A DNA stretch of 64,000 bases from Phyllobacterium sp. YR531 (GTDB lineage Bacteria; Pseudomonadota; Alphaproteobacteria; Rhizobiales; Rhizobiaceae). Positions 24,366-33,838 of this stretch are shown here, in pieces (positions within the stretch are counted from its first letter, which is position 1; each line of letters starts with the position of its first letter). Position numbers and translations under genes: made by a program. The stretch is from NCBI RefSeq assembly GCF_000282595.1, contig NZ_AKIZ01000016.1, forward strand, positions 372,001 through 436,000, in the 5' to 3' direction. The notes under the pieces are model-generated. The model was not told where the DNA came from, did no database searches, and saw nothing but the letters and a program-made list of their open reading frames with translations.

Positions 24366-27116
24366 TCAGCGAACTTTCGCAAATGATATCGAGCCAGTAG
24401 CTGCTCTAACGAACGTGAATAGGCCATACTCACAAAACACCGGGGTCTGTTCAGGATTCTGGGTAACGATTGTCGAACCCGCAACCGTGGTCCAGCCTGC
24501 GTTGTTGTTGCCATTTGTTTGCTGCGCTAGAGAATAATCGGCATTTGCCGTCACCGCACGAAAGCCAAGGTTTGAAGTGCCGACGATGAGATTGCCAATG
24601 ATCGCATTGCTGATATCCACGTTGCCAAGCGTGGACGAGATCGCCGACAGCATGTTTGCGCGAACATCATTGAGGTAAAGCACACCGGCTTGAAAGATCA
24701 ACGGATACTTTTTCGCCGATCCGCTGATGACGGCAAAACGATCTGCATTGACCAGAAATTCGCTCATTCCTCCGGCAAGTGCACTCAGGAAGGCCGCTGC
24801 TTGACTAGTAACACCTCCGGCTGATGCCGATACGCTCAGTCCCATGGTGGAAAGTGCACCGGACTGCGTTGCAACCTGTTCGGCGCGAAAGATGCCGTTG
24901 GCGTAAACATTCCCTACACGCGCTTCATTGACATCAACGCGATTGGTAACAGCAGTCAGTTCACCGTCGATTGTACTGACTGTTGTCGAGAGCGTGTTCG
25001 TGATGGCAGCAAGCGCTTGAAGACCCGTTTGCGGATCATTCATTCTTGCCGTCAGCTCAGTAATGCTGAGTGCCGCTGCTGCGCTCTGGGTAGCCACTGC
25101 GCTGATCTGCTGACGGAACGACGCTGCAAAGTTTCCGACCTTGGCCTGAACTGCTTTGAAATCCTCTGCCGATTGTGCACCGGACTCCGCGATCAGCGAC
25201 ATTATCTGCTGTCTCGCATCGGATGCAACACGCAGGGATTTGCCGATCCAGTCGAGCTTTTGCGTTAACTTGGCAATGGTGTCGTCAACCATGCCTGGCA
25301 GATATACCGTTTCGCGGCTGGTCTTTGTCGCAGTGGTCAGCCAAGGCGTGAATGTTTTGAAACGATCAGGTACCGTCTCAATCGTTGCCCGTGCCTCATA
25401 GAACACGCCGGACTGAACATTCTTCGCAGTTGTGTAAACGCCTTTTTCCGGCAATCCGGTCTGGTCTTCAAACTCTTCCGTCGTGCCTGCCACGCGATAG
25501 AAAAAGCGAACGGCAATGATCGTTGGGTCTTGGGGCGGTGTCCAACCAAAACGAAGCGTCGGACGTTCAAAGCCGTCCTCGCCCTCTTGTATGCCTACCT
25601 CGACAGCCCAGCCTTGTACCGTTGTCAGGATGGAAGGATTGATTGGCGGTGAAGGCGGGATGATGACAGGGCCAGGCTCAATATTGCCATCCGCATAGAT
25701 ATCTGCGCCAGTTTCGGAAAGGAGAAGCGTGAACTGGAAACGTTCGTCACATCGCCATTCTGTTATCAGCCAAGATTTACTTTGGAATGTAACCCATTCA
25801 CCTTCCTGTACTTTCAGTCCTACACGGCGGCTGACCGGAACCGTAGCTTGGCCGCCTTTTCTGTTCTGGCGGTAGCGAATATTGAGCAGGTATTGAGCAA
25901 TATCCGGATCAGAGACCTGCAGAAAATCATTGCTGGTCTGGCGTCGCCTTCCATCTGTCGCAATATCCGCGTTGACGACAATCGGCTTTAGGCTCTCGGC
26001 GCTCCAGTTGCTTTCAATGGAGGTGAACTGGCCCGACATCATGTTGAACATGTCGAAGGCCGACTTGCGCAGGCTGAGTTCCTGAGCACGGTCTATCGGG
26101 ATATCAGCGGCAGTAATTTCCAGGACAGGTATTTGGGGCGCACCCGGAATAACGCCCGAAAGGCCACGACGATTCAGGCCATACCCTGCCATGGCATCGT
26201 CAAATTCCTTCAGGATTTCTGTATGATCATCATCGCCCTGAACGTAGATGGCGCTCTGGTAGGTTGGCTTTCCCTTCCTGATAGTGTCGCAGACGTTCAT
26301 CGCAGCGAAATATGACGACAAATCAAGCTGACCGAGTGACTTGCCCTCACCAATCAATGTGCGGCCGGAGATTAAACCTTTCAGACCGAGCTGATAATTA
26401 AAGCGTTGCAGGGCGGGATTCTTGCTGAACTGCCAAGTCGCAGGATTGTCCAAACGATGGGCGCCAGAACCTCCGGCAACAGTGCTATCCTTGCGCGGGT
26501 CATAAAGCCGAAGCCCGCGAAGCACGAACTCGAACTCTGGCTGGCCTTTTTCGAAGCGATTATCGTATTCGCGCTCGACAACAACATAGCACAGGCCTGC
26601 GCAAACACTTGTCGCCTTCCACTTACGGCCAAGATCATTGGTATCATTGACAAGCTTGGTATCAACCGGCTGCCCCGGACGCCCGTCATAAAAACGGATC
26701 GTCAGGTTGTTGCCGAAGTCCTCGACATAGTAACGAGCAACCTCCCCGCCTTCTACAGGTTGAGGAACAAGGGTCTGCTTTTCGCCATAAAAATACAGTC
26801 CCTCAAGCCCGTCACACCATCCGTTTGAAAGGATATAAACGTCGCCATTGAACTTGTTGCCTTTGCCCCATTTGGCATAATAGGCGCGATGGCCTTTGAC
26901 TTTGCCGGTGCCATACATCGCTCCAACGGGAACATCAGCACCGTACTGAATTTCTCCTTGAACAGCGGAATACTTACGCTTCTTCGGCCGGTTTAGATAA
27001 CTGACTGCAAGGCGCGCACCGAAAGCGAGTGCCGAGGATATCAGTGTTGCTGCAAGCGTAGAGCCAGCAAAAAGCGCGCCAGCAATCGCAGCGCCAATAG
27101 CCGAAAAAATGGGCAT
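24366..27116 (-). CDS. Tail tip protein J-like (host specificity)
   Basis: A 916-residue J-like protein. A hydrophobic N-terminal segment (SAIGAAIAGALFAGSTLAATL), a central region with YGADVPVGAMYGTGKVKGHRA and a fibronectin-like segment (about 515-610), and a C-terminal DUF1983-type coiled part (about 630-800) are visible. It forms the tail tip and takes part in adsorption. It ends FAKVR at a TGA, but 73 more in-frame codons follow; the full-length product would be about 990 residues. Confidence 0.88.
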   Translation of the reverse strand: MPIFSAIGAAIAGALFAGSTLAATLISSALAFGARLAVSYLNRPKKRKYSAVQGEIQYGADVPVGAMYGTGKVKGHRAYYAKWGKGNKFNGDVYILSNGWCDGLEGLYFYGEKQTLVPQPVEGGEVARYYVEDFGNNLTIRFYDGRPGQPVDTKLVNDTNDLGRKWKATSVCAGLCYVVVEREYDNRFEKGQPEFEFVLRGLRLYDPRKDSTVAGGSGAHRLDNPATWQFSKNPALQRFNYQLGLKGLISGRTLIGEGKSLGQLDLSSYFAAMNVCDTIRKGKPTYQSAIYVQGDDDHTEILKEFDDAMAGYGLNRRGLSGVIPGAPQIPVLEITAADIPIDRAQELSLRKSAFDMFNMMSGQFTSIESNWSAESLKPIVVNADIATDGRRRQTSNDFLQVSDPDIAQYLLNIRYRQNRKGGQATVPVSRRVGLKVQEGEWVTFQSKSWLITEWRCDERFQFTLLLSETGADIYADGNIEPGPVIIPPSPPINPSILTTVQGWAVEVGIQEGEDGFERPTLRFGWTPPQDPTIIAVRFFYRVAGTTEEFEDQTGLPEKGVYTTAKNVQSGVFYEARATIETVPDRFKTFTPWLTTATKTSRETVYLPGMVDDTIAKLTQKLDWIGKSLRVASDARQQIMSLIAESGAQSAEDFKAVQAKVGNFAASFRQQISAVATQSAAAALSITELTARMNDPQTGLQALAAITNTLSTTVSTIDGELTAVTNRVDVNEARVGNVYANGIFRAEQVATQSGALSTMGLSVSASAGGVTSQAAAFLSALAGGMSEFLVNADRFAVISGSAKKYPLIFQAGVLYLNDVRANMLSAISSTLGNVDISNAIIGNLIVGTSNLGFRAVTANADYSLAQQTNGNNNAGWTTVAGSTIVTQNPEQTPVFCEYGLFTFVRAATGSISFAKVR

Positions 27117-27122
27117 GAATGA

Positions 27123-27518
27123 TTATCCTGCGCGGAACGCTGCGATGCAGTCAGTCAGGTTGTGGTAGGACTGGCCAATCTCAATCTTGGTGATGAAGCG
27201 CGAGCCGAGGCATATGCCGACATGCTCATGCGGACCAAGCTGAAGGATGACGATATCGCCAAGACGCGCTTCAGCCGGCGCACAGCGTTCGGTGAGCGTT
27301 TCAAACAGTGGAACGAGAGAAGTATGCCCTCTGCGCCGCAATGCTCGCTGCGCGCCCGCCATGGTCCGATATGCCTTGGCGAACTTCTTGCGGTTGTCCG
27401 AACCGGACAGCGCATCGAGCATGGCGATTCCAAGAAAGAAGCAGTCGGCAATGCCAAACGCATACGGCTTCGCTAGCTCCGCTGTAAGCGTAGCCTCGAC
27501 AATCTCGAATCTGGTCAT
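27123..27518 (-). CDS. DUF6950 / NlpC-P60-like tail protein
   Basis: A 131-residue protein with FGIADCFFLGIA (candidate catalytic Cys) and LGDIVILQLGPHEHVGICLG (His), the order and spacing of small NlpC/P60-like tail peptidases. Such proteins sit before the tail tip protein and may cut peptidoglycan during DNA entry. It lies 7 bases upstream of the J-like gene. Confidence 0.75.
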   Translation of the reverse strand: MTRFEIVEATLTAELAKPYAFGIADCFFLGIAMLDALSGSDNRKKFAKAYRTMAGAQRALRRRGHTSLVPLFETLTERCAPAEARLGDIVILQLGPHEHVGICLGSRFITKIEIGQSYHNLTDCIAAFRAG

Positions 27519-27521
27519 GGA

Positions 27522-28118
27522 TCAGCCTGTCTTTTGGCCCCATTCGATAGGCTGGCTGCCTGTGACAGATGCATATTCTAAGCATGTGTCGGTCAGCGAG
27601 TTATCGAACTGCTGCTCTTCCTGAGAGCGTTTCACTTGAGTAGAGCCGCGAGCAGATCGCCCCGGCGGTTGAAGGTCTATGGAGAGGGTCAGTGAACGCT
27701 CCCCGTTCGCATCAACAGCGCCCTTGTTGTAGGAAACCTTGTCGATCTCATAGAGGCTTGATGCCAGAACACCCAAGACCTCATCAGTTGCAGGATCGCC
27801 GCAAAGATGGGCAATAATGACCGGAGCGTTCGGATAATTGTATTCCTCAATCTTCGCTATGGCGTCGTTTGGATCGGCGATTGGAACATTGGAGAACGTG
27901 ATCGTCCTGGTAGTAACTGCCACGCCGAGCGCACTGTTCATTGATCCGGCTGAAAGAAAGCGATTAGGCAGATAGACCAGACCGTTATAGGTGAATGGCC
28001 TTCCTCCCCGGTGGTATCCGATAGTCTTTCCCGGCAAGTCGAAGCGGATGAGATCGAGACGACGAATTTGGCCGGACTCGACTGCAGCATTGACAGCGGG
28101 ATCAAGCACAACACTCAT
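27522..28118 (-). CDS. DUF2163-like minor tail protein
   Basis: A 198-residue beta-rich protein (MSVVLDPAVNAAVESGQIRR start; IGYHRGGRPFTYNGLVYLP). Position between the distal tail and the NlpC-like gene, and its size, fit the DUF2163/minor tail protein family (lambda L-like role). ATGA overlap with the gene upstream. Confidence 0.75.
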   Translation of the reverse strand: MSVVLDPAVNAAVESGQIRRLDLIRFDLPGKTIGYHRGGRPFTYNGLVYLPNRFLSAGSMNSALGVAVTTRTITFSNVPIADPNDAIAKIEEYNYPNAPVIIAHLCGDPATDEVLGVLASSLYEIDKVSYNKGAVDANGERSLTLSIDLQPPGRSARGSTQVKRSQEEQQFDNSLTDTCLEYASVTGSQPIEWGQKTG

Positions 28119-29224
28119 GAGAAGAATACCTCAGTAGCAGCGAAACTTGGCTCACGGCTTGCCCACGACTTTGGTCCGGCATAGGAACCCGGATCAATTT
28201 GCATGAGGCAGGACGCCTTTTCGAAGTGTACGGTGCAAGGCAACGTGAAGGTTTGCAGATCGAGAGCGTACTTGATCTTCAACGTTACGACACCGCTACT
28301 GTTGGCAATCGCATCTTCCGTTATGAGGTGAAGTGATCTCACAGTCAGCGATTTACGGATTTCAACATAATCACCAACCGATAGTTTGAAGCCATCTGGC
28401 AGCCCATTGACGACGATGGTGAAGGCGTTTGTGATTGCCTGCAAAACGCCAGAACCAACGAACGATTCATATCGTCCAAAGGTGAAATCATCCATAAACA
28501 TAATTTGTGCTGCGCCGGTAGTCGCCAGAGTAGCATACACCACTGCTCTGGCTGCGTTGGCTGGCGCAACAGCCGTCCCTGACAGGAATTGCCACGCCGT
28601 CGTAAAGCCTGCGTTTGTCACGATAGGAGACGTTGAAATGATAGCATTTGCCGCAGTGCGCCATTCAATCGAGAGATACGCACCAGCCAATGAGTTTACA
28701 TTACCCATCACCCAAGCGCCAAGCCGGTATTGCTTTCCTGCAATGATGTTATTCGTGACCAACTGGTTGGCAGCACGCTGTGTACCATTACCTATGCCAG
28801 ACGTGCCTTTGTCCAATTGCATGCAATAAGAGCCAGTATGACCGATTGATGAATTGATGGTAACGCCTGCACTGAATGCCCATGGTGAGGAAGCCCCGGT
28901 TTCAAATCCGCCGTTTGACATCAAGTTGCCGAAGTTTACTCCGGGAAAGTAGTTTCCCTCCGCATATGCTATCGGTCGTGGCCGCCAAGCATCGTATGCA
29001 GCGAAGACTTCACCATCATCACCGGCTTGCATCATGAAACCACGCACAAGCCCTTCCTGCACCTTAGTCAAGGCACCGGCGCGATAGCTTGCTGTCCAGT
29101 AAGGCGTACCAAATGTCTGTGCTTCAGTGCGCCTGCCTTCCATGCGGTTGGTATCACGTGGGCGGACTGACTTGAAGTCGCACTCGACATAGCCAACCGA
29201 TGGCAAAGAAATCAGAGTAGCCAT
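28115..29224 (-). CDS. Minor tail protein with carbohydrate-binding-like insertion
   Basis: A 369-residue protein. N-terminal about 95 and C-terminal about 100 residues resemble a minor tail protein of the lambda-like tip (MEGRRTEAQTFGTPYWTASY). Between them (about 100-250) is a jelly-roll-like block starting NLMSNGGFETGASSPW and ending IMFMDDFTFGRY, the form of CBM4_9-type carbohydrate-binding modules. It might bind surface polysaccharide during adsorption (inference). Confidence 0.78.
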   Translation of the reverse strand: MATLISLPSVGYVECDFKSVRPRDTNRMEGRRTEAQTFGTPYWTASYRAGALTKVQEGLVRGFMMQAGDDGEVFAAYDAWRPRPIAYAEGNYFPGVNFGNLMSNGGFETGASSPWAFSAGVTINSSIGHTGSYCMQLDKGTSGIGNGTQRAANQLVTNNIIAGKQYRLGAWVMGNVNSLAGAYLSIEWRTAANAIISTSPIVTNAGFTTAWQFLSGTAVAPANAARAVVYATLATTGAAQIMFMDDFTFGRYESFVGSGVLQAITNAFTIVVNGLPDGFKLSVGDYVEIRKSLTVRSLHLITEDAIANSSGVVTLKIKYALDLQTFTLPCTVHFEKASCLMQIDPGSYAGPKSWASREPSFAATEVFFS

Positions 29225-31713
29225 TATTCGCCGCCGTTCTGCTTGTAGTTTTTCTGGTTTTCATTGTTCTGCTGAACAACCTTGACCGAGACTTCTTCAC
29301 TTTCAGCCCGGATCGTGGTGCGGAACATCGGCCCTTCTTCATTGAGAATACGAAGGGTGACTTCCTGCGGGCGATTGTTGTTGGCAGGGCTACCCGTTTG
29401 AGCAGACACACCCAAACGCCCTGCACTGTCCCTCTTGAGTGGCATGATAGCTTCCGGTCCTGCTTCACCCATCATCCCCGTACCCTTCGCAAACTTGAAC
29501 AGGGTCGGGCTATTCACGATGGAATTGGAGAAACCACTGATGCCATTAGGGAAGGCATCTCCATTGGCGTAAAGCCCTCTTCCGCTCATGGATGGCGCCG
29601 GAGGAAAGTAGCCTTTCCCATAACTGCCGCCACCGCCTAAACCAAGAGCACCAAGGATTGAGCCAAAGATACCTCCCCCACCTCCTGCAGATCCTGCATT
29701 GTTGACTTCGAATAAGGCATTGAGGACGTCATTGAGCAACTTATCGGTAATGCGGTCGAGAACAGACAGGGCAGCATCGCCAAGGCTTTCAAACACAGAT
29801 TTACCGCTCTCAATGCCCTGAATAAACGTGCTGGCGAAGTCACCTGCCAAGGCGCGCGCTTCTTTCAATTGTTCGTTCGTCCGGATCAGACCGGCTTGCA
29901 CGGAGTCAAAGTCTATCGGCAGCCCGGCATCCTTAAGTCTTGACGCGATTGTTTGGTCAATGTCCGACCTGAACATCTGCTCGCGCTCGAACTGAAGTTC
30001 TGCTTCCAGCGTGGCTTTTGCAGTTGCTTCTGCCAGTTTTCGATAGGCAGCAACCTTGCTCTCGATCTCTTTGACCTGTGCTGGGCTGGCGTGTCTGCCC
30101 TTGTCTTCAGCGCTTTGAAGCAGTTCCAAACGCAAGCGGAGTGTATCCGCCTCTACACCGGTTTTACCAACAAGCTGTGCCTCAAGTTCCATCTGGCCTA
30201 TTCGGTCATCGACAGATTTTATCAGATCGCGGTAAGCGTTTGCTTCTCTCTGAGCTGCACGTTCTCCTGGTGACACCCGACTACGCTGACGTTCCAGCTT
30301 TTCCTGTTCAATTTCGTACTTTGACTTTGCAGCGTCCGCCCTCCGTTTTTGTAGCTCGGCCTCATCGATGAAACCGCCACCTGCACTCAGAACCGGAGAA
30401 AGTGTCCCAAGAGTGGGGAGAACGTTTTTACTCGCATCATGTAGTAACGCCTCAGCGCTGAGTTTTGTCGCTTCTGAATTGGCAACACTGATTGCGCCGG
30501 CCAGAGCAAAAAACCTTTTTGCCAGATCATCAAGCGCCGGAATTTGTGTCTGGTTGAAATGGGCTGAAAGCGCCACTCCTATTCTAATTGCTTCTTCGGT
30601 GGCACCTTTGTTTTCTCTTACAGCTTTATCAAGCATCGAGAATTCATCTCTGATTTTTTGGATATCTGTTGATCTTTGCCCAAAGCTTCTCAGTTGACTT
30701 TCTGCATCCTCAAGAGCGGAAGCAATGCCCCCAACCTGTTCCTTTGCGGCACCAAATCTGTCGTCTACAGCAGCATTAGTCGCGTCTGAGATATCTTTCT
30801 GATCTGCGATGCGCTGCCTCTCGTTTGCATAAGCCGTGAGGGCTGGAAGCGCCTCATTCCATTTGTTGGCGACTGATTGGATAAGAGCCGCTTCTTTTTC
30901 CAAGGCTTCAGCCGTCTTGTCGCTTCCCTGCAGAAACTCGAATGCGAACTGGGCGGCAGCGACACCTGCAGCGATTAGACCTACTGTAATAAGTGATACA
31001 GGGCTAATTATAGAGCTAAATGATGTCACCAAGGCCGGGCCAATGCTCTGCCCCTTGGCTTTAATGTCGTTGAAAACTGCTGATAGCTGCGTACCCTGCT
31101 GAAGCGCAATCTGTAACGGGGACATGCCCATGGCAGCGGTAACGCCGATATCCTGAAACTGAGCAGCGATGTTAGATGTATTGAACGTGCTGCTCACCGA
31201 TCTTTGCATTGGCGTATCAGAAATCACGGCATTGCGTTGCTTAAGGGCGTCGATACTCGCCAGCGCAGCCTGTCTCTGCCGCGAAAGGGCAGCAGTCATC
31301 TCATTCGCAGAGATCGCACCGACTAAGTGAGCCTGCCTTATCTCTGCTTGCGCCACTTTGTATTGCTGGACGGAAGCGAACAAAGGATTGAACTTGGCCC
31401 GCAAACCATCCAATTGGCGCCCGTAGGCCTCAATTTCGGCACCGCGTGCCATTCCACCGAAATCGGTTCTCACGTTGAGCGCCCGATTGACGCGGGCTGC
31501 GAAGCTTTCAGCATCGTTTGCAGCCTCGCGCAGTTTTTGCGTTATCGGACCTGTCCCGGCCGCCACCTTTGCCAACGCTGCAGGCGCACTCGTTCCCAAC
31601 TTGTTGACAGCAGTTTCAGTGCTAACCGCAGCCGTCGTCAATTTGTCCAGATCGACAGCAGCACGAACTGCTGGAGATGAATCAACAGCAAGTCCCAGAG
31701 AAGCAATAGTCAT
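29224..31713 (-). CDS. Tape measure protein
   Basis: An 829-residue tape measure. It has a long helical, Ala/Glu/Gln-rich body, a hydrophobic patch (about 235-265, VSLITVGLIAAGVAAAQFAF) and a glycine-rich, low-complexity C-terminal region (SAGGGGGIFGSILGALGLGGGG). It sets tail length and is ejected at infection. It starts MTIASLGLAVDSSPAVRAAV at 31713 and overlaps the next gene by one base. Confidence 0.9.
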   Translation of the reverse strand: MTIASLGLAVDSSPAVRAAVDLDKLTTAAVSTETAVNKLGTSAPAALAKVAAGTGPITQKLREAANDAESFAARVNRALNVRTDFGGMARGAEIEAYGRQLDGLRAKFNPLFASVQQYKVAQAEIRQAHLVGAISANEMTAALSRQRQAALASIDALKQRNAVISDTPMQRSVSSTFNTSNIAAQFQDIGVTAAMGMSPLQIALQQGTQLSAVFNDIKAKGQSIGPALVTSFSSIISPVSLITVGLIAAGVAAAQFAFEFLQGSDKTAEALEKEAALIQSVANKWNEALPALTAYANERQRIADQKDISDATNAAVDDRFGAAKEQVGGIASALEDAESQLRSFGQRSTDIQKIRDEFSMLDKAVRENKGATEEAIRIGVALSAHFNQTQIPALDDLAKRFFALAGAISVANSEATKLSAEALLHDASKNVLPTLGTLSPVLSAGGGFIDEAELQKRRADAAKSKYEIEQEKLERQRSRVSPGERAAQREANAYRDLIKSVDDRIGQMELEAQLVGKTGVEADTLRLRLELLQSAEDKGRHASPAQVKEIESKVAAYRKLAEATAKATLEAELQFEREQMFRSDIDQTIASRLKDAGLPIDFDSVQAGLIRTNEQLKEARALAGDFASTFIQGIESGKSVFESLGDAALSVLDRITDKLLNDVLNALFEVNNAGSAGGGGGIFGSILGALGLGGGGSYGKGYFPPAPSMSGRGLYANGDAFPNGISGFSNSIVNSPTLFKFAKGTGMMGEAGPEAIMPLKRDSAGRLGVSAQTGSPANNNRPQEVTLRILNEEGPMFRTTIRAESEEVSVKVVQQNNENQKNYKQNGGE

Positions 31714-31769
31714 GGGATTGATCCTTGCGAGTCGGAGATATATCGTCCGGACCGATTGTGGAGGGGTTG

Positions 31770-32114
31770 ATGGATAACTGGCTCAAAACATTGATTGCAG
31801 CTGCCTGCATGGTAGTGATAGCGGGCGGCGGGTATTACGCTTGGAGCGAGTACCAAGAAAATCAACAATCAACGTCCTTGTCTCAGAACCGCGAAGATTC
31901 AAGACGAGTTGAGAGCCTAGCGGCTGATAGATGCTTCAAGATCGTGAATGATGTCGTTGCTGAACATGCAAAACAGCCCATTACCCAGCCATCTCAGGTA
32001 TCTGATGTAACCGCTCATGATCTTGGCTTATGCATTCGCAGGGTTAATATGGGTGATTTTACAAAGAATGAATTAGAGAAAACTGGCCTTTGGCAAGTGT
32101 TCGGTAATTCCTAA
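31770..32114 (+). CDS. Membrane-anchored accessory gene in the late operon
   Basis: A 114-residue protein with a signal anchor (about 5-24, WLKTLIAAACMVVIAGGGYYAW), then a Gln/Ser/Glu-rich stretch and a domain with ADRCFKIVNDVVAEHA and DLGLCIRRVNMGDF. GGAGGGG lies just before ATG 31770. It reads against the late genes at the chaperone/tape-measure junction, so it is likely a separately expressed moron. Function unknown. Confidence 0.65.
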   Translation: MDNWLKTLIAAACMVVIAGGGYYAWSEYQENQQSTSLSQNREDSRRVESLAADRCFKIVNDVVAEHAKQPITQPSQVSDVTAHDLGLCIRRVNMGDFTKNELEKTGLWQVFGNS

Positions 32115-32130
32115 GGACCGCTCGATTTCA

Positions 32131-32472
32131 TTAAAACAACGCGTCGAACAGCTCCATAGACATCGGTCTCGACGACACGACGTCCTTGCTCTCGTCATCT
32201 GACGCGTTGAGCAGAAGCATCTTTTCGATATCCATGGCGCTCAAGGCTCGCAGTTCCCACGCTGCTGGTGTTTCACCGTGCAGCCGTGCCCAAGCGTCGA
32301 TTTCGAGATGACTTATGGGCATATATGCGTAGCCGTTATGGAAGCGCTTTCGGTCGAGATAGACGAACCATTCCCACACGTGCTGACCGGCGGCGGGAAT
32401 ACGAGGCCGCCGATTAGCATGATTGTCTTTGATTGCTGCGCAGAGTGCCCTTATGAGGGCGTCATAAAACCC
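32131..32472 (-). CDS. Tail assembly chaperone, frameshift extension (T-like)
   Basis: This frame has no strong start of its own and extends open upstream to the GGGTTTT at 32466-32472, where it is the -1 frame of the chaperone gene. Encoded residues run FYDALIRALCAAIKDNHANR, then HLEIDAWARLHGETPAAWELRALSAMDIEKM, matching the T-part of lambda G-GT type chaperones. The predicted frameshifted product is about 245 residues. Tape-measure assembly is the expected role. Confidence 0.75.
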   Translation of the reverse strand, partial: GFYDALIRALCAAIKDNHANRRPRIPAAGQHVWEWFVYLDRKRFHNGYAYMPISHLEIDAWARLHGETPAAWELRALSAMDIEKMLLLNASDDESKDVVSSRPMSMELFDALF

Positions 32473-32861
32473 GAGCGCTTGCCTGCTTTCTTCTCGATCT
32501 GCTCACGAATGAACGGGAATCGGGAGAACAAGCGAATGGCGTTTTCTTCCGAATACGGAAGATCAGCACCGTCCAGTACGATTGGAGTCCAAGAGATCAC
32601 GCTAGCAGCAAGGATTTTGACTGTGTTATTCTCAAAGTCATCAGCCGTTGCCGTTGTGAGGTCTTCGCTGTTGATGCGCTGATCAGTCAGGGCCTTGATA
32701 GCCTTGCGCTGGCGCTCGCTGTCAGGACCAGCAACCTTGATTGAGATACCAATGGGCTTGCCTTTTGGATCCTTGATCTCGACATCAATACCGGCTTCCT
32801 GCGCATCCTTCAGACCGTCGAAGGCAGCAAGATCATTCATTTTATCTGCTTTGGTTGTCAT
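32451..32861 (-). CDS. Tail assembly chaperone (G-like)
   Basis: A 136-residue protein, mostly helical and charged (MTTKADKMNDLAAFDG start, with VEIKDPKGKPIGISIKVAGP). It sits between the tail-tube and tape-measure genes, the position of lambda gene G. Its last codons pass a GGGTTTT slippery site 21 bases before the TAA, giving a minor -1 product with the 32131 frame. Confidence 0.85.
   Translation of the reverse strand: MTTKADKMNDLAAFDGLKDAQEAGIDVEIKDPKGKPIGISIKVAGPDSERQRKAIKALTDQRINSEDLTTATADDFENNTVKILAASVISWTPIVLDGADLPYSEENAIRLFSRFPFIREQIEKKAGKRSGFMTPS
32466..32472 (-). other. -1 ribosomal frameshift slippery heptamer
   Basis: On the minus strand G-GGT-TTT has the X-XXY-YYZ form, with GGT and TTT in the zero frame of the chaperone gene (codon 131). 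The -1 frame continues open to 32131. Confidence 0.75.
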
Positions 32862-32872
32862 GATTGCTCTCC

Positions 32873-33364
32873 TTACGTGGCCGAAGCCGCGACTTTCACA
32901 ATGTTTGTGTTGATTTCGACTGTGGAGTTAAGGCTCTGAACTGTGTTTGCAGCGCCACCAGCCTCCTGGGCGGAAGTCACCAAGCCTATGAAGTAGCGAA
33001 GCGAATTCTTGGGCGCAGCACCAACGGCAGGCTTGTCATTGCCCTCGATCTTGAACGGGTAGTTCAGATCTGTTTTCTCAGCCGCAATGAGTGCAATCTG
33101 ACCTGCGTCCGAAGCAGCAACAGCAAAGACATTCTGCATCGAGCCAGCATTACGCGTCCCCTTCTGCTTTACGTCACGTTTGCGGTCAATTAGCTGAGTA
33201 GTGATGAGTGCAGCAGCATCGCCAAATGCGCCAAGCTGCGTCCAATTCTTGATTTCGGTCCACACTACCGACGTGAAGTCACCAGCAACGACATCGACAT
33301 CAGGGAGGTCCATTGCCGGACCAATATAGATTCTCATCCCCGCGACAGGGTAAAGAGTGGCCAT
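32873..33364 (-). CDS. Major tail tube protein
   Basis: A 163-residue tail tube protein. It starts MATLYPVAGMRIYIGPAM and holds VVWTEIKNWTQLGAFGD and ALIAAEKTDLNYPFKIEG, a family pattern of Rhizobiales siphophages. The order neck, tube, chaperones supports this. A 54-base gap separates it from the tail terminator gene. Confidence 0.8.
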   Translation of the reverse strand: MATLYPVAGMRIYIGPAMDLPDVDVVAGDFTSVVWTEIKNWTQLGAFGDAAALITTQLIDRKRDVKQKGTRNAGSMQNVFAVAASDAGQIALIAAEKTDLNYPFKIEGNDKPAVGAAPKNSLRYFIGLVTSAQEAGGAANTVQSLNSTVEINTNIVKVAASAT

Positions 33365-33418
33365 GGTGGCCTCCTATGCTTGATTTATCCTTGCCGAAGG
33401 GATGGGAACGGCATTCGC

Positions 33419-33838
33419 CTAGAGGTAGGCAACCCAATCTATGGAGACGGGTATCTGTATTCTGTCTGTGTCCTGCATGGGACGTTCAACGCTTGGACGT
33501 TTATCGATGCGGACGGGACCGGCAGCGGTTTGCAACTGAGTGCCTTCCGCAAAATGATCGGCAATCTTTCCAGCCACATCGTTTGGTTTAACTGCGCCCT
33601 GCCCCGACGGAAACACTACGCTGACCTGTAGGATACCTTGATAGCGGTTCGGCGAACCTGGCGTGATGCAAATGCGCTGATTGCCGTTCGGGATGTAATA
33701 GGCCTTGAGATAAGCCGACGATGGCGGCGTGAATGCGATATCCGGGTAAGCAATCGGAAGTTCTGGCGACAACACTAAAGCTGATAGGTGAGCAAGAAGC
33801 GCATCCGGAATCATGCCCTCGATTGTTGAAGCAGCCAT
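33419..33838 (-). CDS. Tail terminator-like protein (DUF4128)
   Basis: A 139-residue protein of the DUF4128/phage tail terminator-like type: YLKAYYIPNGNQRICITPG, YQGILQVSVVFPSGQG and IADHFAEGTQLQ. It caps the tail tube before joining to the head. Its start overlaps the preceding stop. Confidence 0.82.
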   Translation of the reverse strand: MAASTIEGMIPDALLAHLSALVLSPELPIAYPDIAFTPPSSAYLKAYYIPNGNQRICITPGSPNRYQGILQVSVVFPSGQGAVKPNDVAGKIADHFAEGTQLQTAAGPVRIDKRPSVERPMQDTDRIQIPVSIDWVAYL

